Shown: positions 39,901-51,900 of the stretch, piece after piece
Numbering within the stretch: position 1 is the first letter of the stretch
Layout: each line of letters begins with the position of its first letter
NCBI RefSeq assembly: GCF_905163445.1
Contig: NC_053187.1
Location: 5,890,001-5,954,000, forward strand
Length of the DNA stretch: 64,000 nucleotides
Direction of reading: 5' to 3'
Source: Pararge aegeria
Taxonomy: Eukaryota; Arthropoda; Insecta; Lepidoptera; Nymphalidae
Notes under the pieces: generated by a model
Told to the model about the DNA's origin: nothing
Databases searched by the model: none
Seen by the model: only the letters and a program-made list of their open reading frames with translations
Program-made: the position numbers and the translations under genes

Positions 39901-42900
39901 AAAATATGCTGCTGTAACGGTGAAGGTAAACACCGTGACGAAACCAGCTCAAAGTTGTGTGTACTCTTATCAATTCGCACTTGGTCAGTGTGGCGGACTA
40001 CATCCTAACCCCCATAATTCTGAGATGGGGTCTATTATAGGTAGTCGTAAGTAGTGTATAAAGTTCGACAAAATTCAGATCCGCTATACATTTTACGGTC
40101 TACGAACATGAGGATTTGTTCGGTACATTGACAATATATTTCCATTAGACGCAATTGTCGGCATACAGGTTTGCGAAAAGGTAAACATAACTTAAAAATT
40201 GGAATATTTTTGTAACTTTAAATTGTATATAATTGCACGTGGATTAAGTAAAAATGTATATAATTTTTACTTAATTCACGTGCCGTGAATTTTTTATGGA
40301 TAAAAATTTACATCATTATTTTAATTAATGTTCACGCAAACCAGGGAGCATTTGAGTTCTGTGTAAGTACGATAGCCCTTATGTTTCTATTGCTATACAA
40401 TAGTTTGATCGATAAGTATACTTATGTCGAAGACGTCGTGGATTTAATTACAAATACATTTTATTCTGTTTTACAAACGTAAAATGGAAATTCTAAGAAA
40501 TTTGTACTGATAGTCCATCGTGCAGTTCAGTAATTTTAAATTAGAATTCTTTCAACAAATGCAGAGTATATATAATATATGTATGTAATGCATAATGTAT
40601 GCATAAATAGGTGCGATTTCTGTTTTAAGTAATTCTCTTAAATAAACTAAATTTACCTGTCTTAAAATAGTGCTCTCCTTCATCAAATAACATAGTTAAG
40701 AGTTGTAGAAAATTTCTGTGACAGAACTCGTGCGTTGAAATAGCGTCTTGCTTATGTCAGCCGCCAATTAGCATTGCAGTGTTCCGGTCTGAACACTGTG
40801 ATTGCTGGTGTAATTACAGACTTAGCACCTATGCCTCATATTGATGGACACTGGGCGGCCATTTGTAGGGTGTGTTGCTTGCATACTCTGCAATGCGTTG
40901 CTCTGTATAGGCGATAGTTTTCCAAATAGTAGTGTGTTTATTTTTTTCCTTCTTTCATAACTATGCAATCAATCAGCTTGAATTGGCATAGAGCTAGCTG
41001 TAAATACGAAGAGTGACGTAGGCTACTTTTTATCCCAGAAAAACAAGAAGTTCCCACGCGATTTTCAAAAAACCGTAGTAATTGCGGACGAACTACGCAG
41101 GCAATATCTGGCTATTGCTATGAAAAAATAGGATGGTACTACTTTAACACCTGTCAATTTAGTTAATAGATTTATTTACGACAGATTCGACATCATTGTT
41201 GTGTTTTAAAACTTGACAGTCTAATGGAACGTGTATCGACTGAGGGTTGGCGGGAAGCCGGCGCGGCGTTTGTTGGATGTGTAACTAGATTGTTAGAGCG
41301 ACTCTTGGACTATCGCGCCGTAATGCAGGGCGCTGAACATAGGGACAAACGCATGGCTGCCACTGTCAACCTACTGGTAAGTCTATGCTGTCTATATTAT
41401 AAATGAGAAAGTGTATCTTGATTGTTTCACCGATCTTGAACGAACATTATTCTCGCGAAATTAAAACAAAATAACAAGTATTCTAGAAAAGATTATCTAA
41501 GAGAGAGATCGAGTTATTTGTGTGATTTCTAACAATTACAAACCTCCTCGCTAGCCAACCTCAGCAGCAACATACGGGAGGCTCCAGGATATCCTAAGAA
41601 CGCGCCGGTTCACAACGCTTATTAGTTCGTCCCGGGAGAAAATGATCCCCGTACCTCATGTACCAAAGTCCGGAAAATGTTGCTAAAGCAAGAAGCCTTT
41701 GAAAGTCGTAATAAGAGGCGGTGAGGTGAACTGCTACTTAACGTATGACCGCTCGCGACCCATAAAATAACCTGCCTATTTATGGCTTTGCGGCAAAACC
41801 GACGATGACAACATATTAGATTAATATACCTTGCAGTTTGCACCCAAGTTTCGGACATGGGTTACTTTTATGGAAAGAAACAGTTCCCGCGGGATTTCAG
41901 ACTCGCCAGAAATCATTATCTATTGGAGTGTTAATAAAATAAGAAAAGCTAGATCCACATTTTGACTACTTAAGTAAACTTTATCTTTTATGGGAGATTA
42001 GAAGCCATTAAGGCCCAGCATTTCAGTATCTTTCGCAAATAATAAACATAAAAAGAAAGAACTTTTTATAGAATCATATAACAAAATTTTCAAGGCATAG
42101 ATTGGCAAGAGAATTTTACATTTGCATCTATAGTGACAATGTAGTATGCTAAAGTTTGAAATTGTATAAAACTTTCAGAATTTCTACAAAAACGAGATCG
42201 ATCGCAAAGAGATGTATTTGCGTTACGTTTACAAATTGCACGATCTTCACATAGCTTCCGATAACTGGGTAGAAGCTGGGTGTACCCTTTTGGTGAGTAC
42301 ACACTTTTAAATATATTTATAAATAAGTAGTAGTAGGTAAAGAAAATAACACTTATAGTATGTATTTAAAGATCATTTTTTAAATTTTCTTTTATTAGTA
42401 AATTAAGCAATGTATTTGTGCAAGAGGTGTGTACGATTATCCATATCTAGAACAAGTACAACAGGCGGTTGCAGAAATTGCCCTACATTTTAGGTCCATA
42501 ACAATATAACATTAAAAAAATAATTAAAATATTTCAGCTGTACGCGGAATCGTTAAGTTGGGATAGTGATCAAGTCGGCGTGGATCCAGAACATCCCGAG
42601 GCTGTGGAGTGGAAGCGTAAAGAGGCTCTCTACAACCAAGTGCTCCAATATTTTGATCGTGGAAAGGTAAACACATAGAATCCATTGTAAGACATCTTGG
42701 ACAAGTACCCGTTGACATCTTGGAGATGTCGTTTTAAAAGTTCAGTTTGTTTTAAGCGTAAGCTTATAGAAATGTCCTAATATAGTATAGTATAAAGGAT
42801 AACGTAATCGTTAAAAATGTTTGGGTGAGAATTATTGCTCCAACTACTAAAAATTTAAAATTATTAGAAGAGCCACCTGGGCTCTTCTAATAATTTTAAA

Positions 42901-45900
42901 TAACAATGTGAGATAGCAAAAAAGAACACCCGGCTAAGTTTGTTGTGCCCGTAGCTTTAGTTTTAATTTTACGAACATGGTTTCGCCATTATCTCACTAC
43001 CATGTATAATTCTCATTATTATACGCATCATAATCGCCATCTATGGGTCTACTTGAATAAAGATATTTCTGACTTTGACTTTGACTTTAAACCATCGCGT
43101 GTAAACAGAGCAACTCTTCGCAGGGAATGCACGTAACACAACCTACAAAGTGCCGTCCTATTTCCATCAACCTTATCAATATGTGTTGTCTCAAGCGATT
43201 GTTATTTCAACGGAAACCACGGCGATACAAGCACGGCGTCATACTTCCTCATGCGAGCTCTATAAAAAAAAACGACTACTGGAAAAAAACTTCATATTCA
43301 CAATATTGTATTATTTTTTTATTTGGACACTGTATACTGTGCTGTCGAAGGCAATAAAATTAAAAGTAACGTTTATAAATGCGTATGGAAATTAACCTAA
43401 ACTATTAAGAAAAGAATAATATCGTATAACATACAGGAAAAGAAACAGTAAGGAGTATACAGTACACAATGTAGGCATGCAATGGCGGCCTCATTGCTGC
43501 AAGCAATCTCTTACACGCAACCTTTGTAAAGGACTTACAGCAAGAGAACTTAGAGAGACTTAGAGTTTGGAGTTATAAAAATACACATAGTTATTTATCG
43601 TTTTGACAATATAATGTAGAGTAAGTTTTGATATTTAATATTTTAATTAATTAAATTGCAGTGCTGGGAAAAAGGATTACCCCTGCTTCGTGAATTAGCA
43701 ACTTTGTACGAAGTGAAACTTTGCGATTACGCACGCTTGGCGCATTGCCTACGGATGCACGCCACTTTCCTCGATTCTGTGTTGCAGCAATTGAGACTCG
43801 AACCGGAGTACTTTAGAGTGGGATTCTACGGAAAAGGTTGCCCTTTGTTTGTAAGGGTAAGTAGATTTAATTATTTCTCTAATGTTTCTAATTTTATAGG
43901 AAACTTATACAAATAATATATACAAATAATTCGAATTGTGCGGTTCACAGATTCTTTTTGATTGAATTTTTGAATAAGACGAGTATAAATAGCTTTTCAT
44001 TCCTTTTTTATTATTATATGCAACCTGATGTAAGAAAGAAAGAAAAAAAACTTTTCTTGGGTATACACACACACTAAAATCAAAAAAAAAAAAAAAATCT
44101 TATACTGATTATTTTCACTGTTAATTTTTTAAAGATTAATAAAATTGATGTGTCCCATTGTTGGGCAAAAGGGCAAAGGCCCTTTCCTTTTTACAACTAA
44201 TTACGATCTGTTGTTATCTGTGGTCAGTATTTGAAATGCGGGAAGGGTTGGTCGGCCTCGGCATCTTGTTCTGTTCTACGGGACCAATTTTGAGGTAGTC
44301 TGTCGGGCGGCTTCGGCCGTGTAGTTACCACTTTACCGACAAAGACGTGCCGCTAAGCGATTAAGAGTTCTAATACGATGTCGCATAGAAAACGATTAGG
44401 GATAAGGCGTATAACTGCCATCACTACTCACTTTTATGTACAAATCTTGTATGTAATGCATATATCAAAAGAATCATCGACGTGTCTATTTGAATAAAGA
44501 ACTATTTTACTTTGACTGCCATATCACTAACAGTTTAGCCCGGAACCTATCAGGTGAGATGCTAACTTGTAGTGGAATGAAAGATAATAGTGGTTTTGAG
44601 TTGCGGTCCGTCCGAAAAAACATTAATAAAATCCTTTATCATTCAGAACAAGCTGTTCGTGTACCGCGGTCAGGATTACGAGCGTATAGGCGCGTTCACT
44701 CAGCGCTTGCAATCGGAGTACGTTTCAGCGCACATCCTAATGCGGAATACGCCCCCTGATGACTCCATCATCGCTGCGGATGGCCAGTGTAAGTATACTT
44801 GTGTCCGTTATCTATATTCAATCTATCCGTAATCTGGTAATGATTTGCTTAGCAAAGTAGTTGATTTGTTAAAAATTGTACGGATACGATATATTGCGGA
44901 TAGAGTGAATATAGAATGGATATTAATTGTGTAATCCACATTCCACGACACGGTATCCTAGTGTGGAAACCACTACTTTATGTGTTATCTGTAAAATATT
45001 GTGCTTACTTTATTATGTTTGTTAGAATAAATAAAAACAAATATTTCAAATCCGAAATTGTATTGGTATATTCGCAATACAATCTGAGCAGATTTACATA
45101 CGTTTCTTTTGATCAAAAAGATAAGACATCGGAGTTTATTTTTTATTATATTAATTGGCAGTGTGATAGCCAAGTGTAGTATGGATAGCCTAGTGGGTAA
45201 GGGTTCGGATACCGTTGCGGGGGCCCGATTTCGATCCCCGGCACGCACTTCTATTATTTCAAGGTTATGTGCGTTTTTTTTAAATTTTAATACATCCTGA
45301 AGAAACTTGCATTCTGAATGTTATGGAATTCTCTGTCAAAAGAAGTTTTAAGCTCAGAAAGAAATCTGAATATTTTTAAATGTCGGTTTAAATAATTTTA
45401 TTTGTCTAAAAGCCTCAGTGGCTTTAACTTATATGCATTATTTTAGTATGCATTAGTATTTAGATATTGCACCGCTACCCTTTTACTTAATACCTCTATT
45501 TACTTTCTCCGTGGTTTGTATGCGAGAGAGTGTTTCAAAAGTAGGACCGCCTTTGCTTACCAATATTTTTTTAATTTATTATAAATAAATAAATAAATAA
45601 ATATACTACAACATTACACACATCGCCACCTAGCCCCAAAGTAAGCATAGCTTGTGTTATGAGTACTAAGATGACTGATGAATAATTATATGAATAATAC
45701 ACATAAATACTTATAATATACAGATAAACACCCAGACACTGAAAAACATTCATATGCATCACACAAACATTTTCCAGTTGTGGGAATCGAACCCACGGCC
45801 ACGACTCAGAAAGTTGTCTTAATGTTGTTTTTGGTTTTTTTGTGTGCAATAAAGTGTTTTATTTATCTATTTATCTTGAGAGTTCTCCATGTTTGGAGTT

Positions 45901-48900
45901 CACCAATCCGCACCGGTCCAGCGTGGTGGACATCGGCTTTAACCCCTTCTCATTGTGGAAGGAGACCCGTGCACTGTAAAGGGCCGGTTATTGGTTGATA
46001 CGATGATGATGAAGTTGATTATTATCCAAAAATAACCTAATCTTTTGTTTTACATAACAAAATGTTTTCTTTACTGTGTATACACTTTACTCTTTTTTGT
46101 ACTGACGAGTCATAATTTTTAAACGCGAACTGACTGGATACATGCTCTACGATTTTTAACAGCAAAATTAGGGACAACTATCAAATTGGTCACAGATATC
46201 CAAATTTGCAACGTGAAACCGGTGACGTCGCGCCGCAACTGGCCTTCAGGCGCACCTGAGCAAGTTAAACGCTTCTACGCTTGCAACGACGTTGATACAT
46301 TCCTCTGCGACCGCCCTTTGCACAAACCGCCCATCGACAAAGAAAACGAGTTTAAGGTATTTGACACGAAATGTAAATAAATAAAATTATAAATAAATGT
46401 ACTACGACAATACACACATCGCCATCTAGCCCCAAAGTTAGCGTAGCTTGTGTTATGGGTACTAAAATGAATATCTTTATAAATATTTTAGTGAATAATA
46501 TATATAAATTCTTATAAGCCAGTAGCGTCCATAAAGGTTAGTGTATGGACTAAGCGGGCTTATGATATAACATGGAAAAAAATCTTTAGTCAATTTCTAA
46601 AGTCTACACTTAAGTTTTTATAACCCGTACTGGATACTTTTCCATGTTATATCATCTGCCCGGTTAGTGCATACCCTGTATGCACGCACATGTTTATAAC
46701 ATACAGATAAGCCAACATTTGCGAGTTGTGGAAGTCGAAACCACAGTCTTGGACTCAGGAAGCAGGGTCGCTGCGCCAATCGGCCGTTAAAAAATATAAC
46801 GACTACCAATAGACCGTCAAAAACGTGAAATGTATCATTATAATAGACAATCTAGTCTTACTTCTCTAAAGATCCTCTGTTTTGGCTATATCCTCACTCG
46901 AAAATCGCTTTCTCTAATGTTTTTTGGTGAGATTCTTTTATTTCCAAAGACGTACTGCCAAGCGATTTCGCGTTTCGATACGATGATCTGTAGATACTGA
47001 TTAGGGATATGGGTTTTATATATCTGCGATACTTATAAATAAATAAATCAAAAATCTCCATTGTCCAGTGAGTTTCCAAAGAATTCTACGCATTATCGTG
47101 AGGAAAGCAAAGAAGCACACAAAAAAGGCTATTTTATTACTTGTCTTGGTTATGTAACGGGCAATGTTTCGAAGTACTTAACAAAAACATGCGAATAAAA
47201 AATGAAACCCGGATGCACTGGTTTAGTTCAATATTTATTTATTTTACAGAGTCTATGGATAGAACGAACAACCTTAGTGACGGAGAATACGCTACCAGGC
47301 ATATTGAGATGGTCAGAAGTCATATCCAGATCTATGGAAGAAATACCTCCAGTTGAAGTACGTACACTTCATTTTTCCAACTTTTCTTATCTTTTCATTA
47401 CTTTTTAGTGCAAAGTATGTTTTAAAAATATAAAATAAAACGATATCGTCTTAACTATTCAAATTGAACTTTACACAAGGAAGTAACAAAAAGATGATTA
47501 ACATACATTATAAGACGGGTACGAGAAAAAGAAGTGTGTGCGTGTAACCTTTACGCGCGGTTGAAGTAGAACTTTTATTATTATTTATTCATGATTAAAT
47601 AAAGAGTAAAATGTTCCTGGGACTCCGCCATTTCCTTAAATATATTTACTATTTCATTTTATAATCTATATCAAATTCATTATAACTTTCACATTCTATA
47701 AATATTTTCATTTGTTCAATAGAATAATTGAGGGTAGAAAATTTAGATAAGCAAATGTCATATATTGACATGTGCTGATCTAAATTTTGTCATTGAATAT
47801 TATAGAATGTCGCAGTCGTCCGAAAATTTATTAATAATTTATTTATTACAAAAGTAATAAATAAACAAGTATATTTAGAGATTTTCTAAAAACTTTGCAA
47901 TTTAAATTTAAAATATATTTTTTAAAACTGTTGCATTTTTATTCACTTGGCTATTCACAATTGATCCGTTTGAAAGTATTGGAAATAAATAATCCTAACT
48001 GATTATGATATTTGCTATTAGCTGGCGTACAAGTCAAGAAGTGTGGAGTATATCACAAATACTTATGACCAATCCAAATTTATTTTTGAATAGCGGAAAC
48101 TACGCACACGTCTGACGTCAGCGTTACTTCCGTCAGAAAAAAATCTGAGTTACTCCCTAGTCGCACCTATCGAAGCTTTACTTCAAAAATACCTAAAATA
48201 CTTTTTTTAAATTAAAACAGATTATCAAGGACCTCCTTAATAATCTGTTTTTGTCACGTGTGCTCGTGTGTCATCTGTTTGTGCTCTGTATGTGTCACGT
48301 TTTTCTTATTATAGCCTTAGTAATTGCCACCTCATTATGGAAATTATTATAAGAGATATTTATTTGTAGTTCGCCTGCGAGACCATGGAAGCAACAGAAC
48401 GTGAACTCCGCAGTCTCATATCCCAATACACCGCGGACCCTACACAAAACATAAACCCCTTCTCGATGCGACTTCAAGGCACGATAGACGCAAACGTACA
48501 AGGCGGTATAACGAAATACGAACAAGCGTTCTTGACTGCTGACTTCAGTAGAAACGCTACCCCTAGGGAAGCGGCTGCTGCGGCCAAATTGAGGAGGCTG
48601 GTGGCTTCTCAACTAGCTGTTGTGGAAGCGGGACTTACTTTGCACGGTCGGTTAGCACCGGAGGAAGTTAAACCGTTGCATAGGTAAGTTACCAGTAATT
48701 TATGGGTAAGTTAAGCTGTCGCATAGGTAAGTTACCAATCGTTAATAGGTAAGATAAGCCGTTGCATAGGTAAGTTACCGATAGTTTATAGGTAAGTGAA
48801 GCCGTTGCATAGGTACATTACCAGTTATTAATAGGTAGGTTACGCCGTTTTATAAGTAAGTCACCAGTCGATAATAGGTAAGTTAAGCCGTTGCATAGGT

Positions 48901-51900
48901 AAGCTATCAGTCGCTTATAGTTAGGTTAAGCCGTTGCATAGGTAAGTAAAGCCGTTTTATAAGTAAGTTACCAGTCGTTAAAAAATAAGTGAAGCCGTTA
49001 CATAGGTAAGTTACCAGTCGCTTATAGCCAAATTAAGCTGTTGCGTAGGTAAGTTACCAATCGTTTATAGGTAAGATAAGCCTTTGTATTGGTAAGTTAC
49101 CAATCGTTCATATTTAGTAGATACTTTGCAGGCAAATTGCATGTATCTACTATGTATCTACATAACATACGCAAGAAAGTAGATACAATAAACGCTAATC
49201 ATGATGATAGGGGATTGTCTTACCCTATAATACGTGATTTGTGGTAAAAATATGCTACCTACACTTTTCACAAAATCTGTCAGTGTCAGAATGACTGCTT
49301 ACGCAATAAAACTCTTGTCTTATCTCCAATAGCAAACAGTATTTTCGTCCTTGAGATTATTAAAAACTGTTACTTGTATTTCAGGCGACTAGTAGAACGT
49401 TTCACCCAGCTAAGGCAGAATCTCGGACCTGGCTTGGCGCGTGCTCGACGTCAGCTATCTGAAAGTATCGTCAAGTAAGTCGAAAATTAACTATATCATT
49501 GTTAAAATGCCATTAGAAATATTTTGAGGCCAGTTATATAAAAGCTGTATTTTTTCAGTACACCATTGCCTCCAGTCCCAGCGTTGGACAAACGGTCGCT
49601 GAGTGTGCAACAAAGTGACGGATATTATGAAGAAGGGCATCTTTACAACAAGCCGATTGTAAGTACAAACATACTTTGTAATTTTAAGTCCTTGATAGCA
49701 GTGGCGTGCACAAAGGGTATGCAGTTTATATAAAATGAGGAAAATCTCCATGTCTCAGATCCGTAAGTCATCACTGGCAACACGCACTGTTCGAAGACTT
49801 TAGTCTTCAGGCACTGGGGGATATAATGAATATTAAACTATAGTAAAATTGTAGAACGACTTTTTTATAACCTATAAAAGAACAACAGTTATTTCCTTGA
49901 TTTCGTGAACTGTAAGTCCGAACTGGTAAGGTGTACTGATATCTCAATTTATTTCAGTATTCCTTAGAAGACAATTTGGATCAGCAAAGCATAATGTCAA
50001 GCAGTCTACCCGTGACCGATAATAGAGATTGTCCCGACGACAATTCCATGATCAAGTCGGCACCGCCGTTGCCTTGTCGTCCCAAGTCTGGGGATCCGAG
50101 AAGTCCAACTCGACCACCTTTGGAAAAGTACCGGTAAGATATTTATTTATTTTACATCTTGACGGCCGATTGGCGCAGTGGGCAGCGACCCTGCCTTCTG
50201 AGTCCAAGGCCGTGGGTTCGATTTCCACTACTGGAAAATATTTTTGTTATGATCATGAATGTTCTTCGGTGTCTGGGTGTTGTATCTGTATTTTATAAGT
50301 ATTTATGTATATTATTCATAAAAATATTCATCAGTCATCTTAGCATCCATAAAACACAAGCTCCGCTTACTTTGAGGCTAGATGGCGATGTGTGTATTGT
50401 CTTAGTATATTTATTTATTTACCTTTCTACGTCTTTGTCAGTAAGCCATTGCAGAAGCCTCCCACCAGACCAGACCAGACAAAATTCGGAAATAATAAAT
50501 TCCCAAATCTCCCCTTCCGGGGATCGGATCCGGGACCTCCAACTAAAAACAACGGCTCTTATCGCTGCGCCAGGGAGCTCGACAAAAGGCTCACGGAATT
50601 AAACCACAAAATGAATATTCAAATGGATATGTCACATTGCACACTCTTCACAGGCAATAAGTATAGTTACTTTATACCAACACGCAAATATGGAAAAATG
50701 ATCTTAAATATAATCCACTATGGTTTATTCCGATAAAAAGACATTCCGAAACTAAAAGCGGATGAACTACTTTATATTGCAGAGACGTGGTGGATGAAGA
50801 AGTTGAGACCCGGCGCCACAGTCGTGCTTCATGGAGTGAACCAGGGGACGCCCCGCCGTTGCCTCCACGTGTCTCTGGTAAATGACCTTGACCTTTATCG
50901 ATATATATATAAGTAACTAATAGCGTATCCTCTGCAATGTATAAATTAATATCCAGATTAGTAAAGCTTCTTACTCCAATTTTCGTTCAAACTAATCTAG
51001 AAACATCTGGAAGTTATAAACAAAAATAATGCGAGGATTTAGGAGACAGAAAGGAAGGATGATAGCCTATTGAAAAAAATAAGTTTTTACTTTTGAAAGT
51101 ACCTTTTTTGAGCGCTCCGTATACTCAAGTTTATATCAGATTAATGCGATTTGTATTGTTGCGCTCTGAGTGAATTCACAAGGATCGCAATGTGGGTTAT
51201 TTTGTTACGGGAATAGATAATTCAATAGCATAAGGATATTAAGATAATTATTCTTAAAAGCTACACTATCGCATTAGGTTTAAGTATTCTGTAATGATAA
51301 GTGTTATAATAAGAATATAAATAAATAAATAAACATATGGAAACATTTAACAATGTTTTATATTTTGGTACACCCCACTTAAAGGATAACTCAGCATTCA
51401 TAACATAACAGACATTCTTTATTTAGAACTTAAAGCCAAATATAATTTAAAAAATAAAAGCGCTAATTAAATACATTTTGAGTATGAAGATTTGTCGCGC
51501 TAAAATTTAAATATTGGATAGAAGCAGGCGTTACTTTGCAGAAATCCATAATATATTATGAAAATTAAGCTATACTCCGCGAACAGCAGGAGAATTTGTA
51601 TGGTTTAATTTATAATTTCTTCAATCCCAATGAATAATTGTGAAGTCAACATCTCCCGGTTTCGGAGCGAAACGTGCGTAGAGGGTACATTGCCGAAGAT
51701 CTGTTTGGTGTGGAGTGTACGGATTGAAGAAATTATAAATTACACCATACAAATTCTCCTGCTGTTCGCGGAGTATAGCAAATTAAGCTTAATTTTCATA
51801 ATCTAAATTTTAAAATAATTGTTACCAGGCGATAAACGTTCGTGGGGCGAAGCGCCCGCAGTACCGAGACGCGCCGGTCGGGGGGCCTGTGAAGAACGTG

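Noticed and set aside
48670..49117. CRISPR-like regularly spaced repeat
   Set aside because: Units are directly adjacent with no unique spacers and lie in an animal intron; it is a minisatellite.
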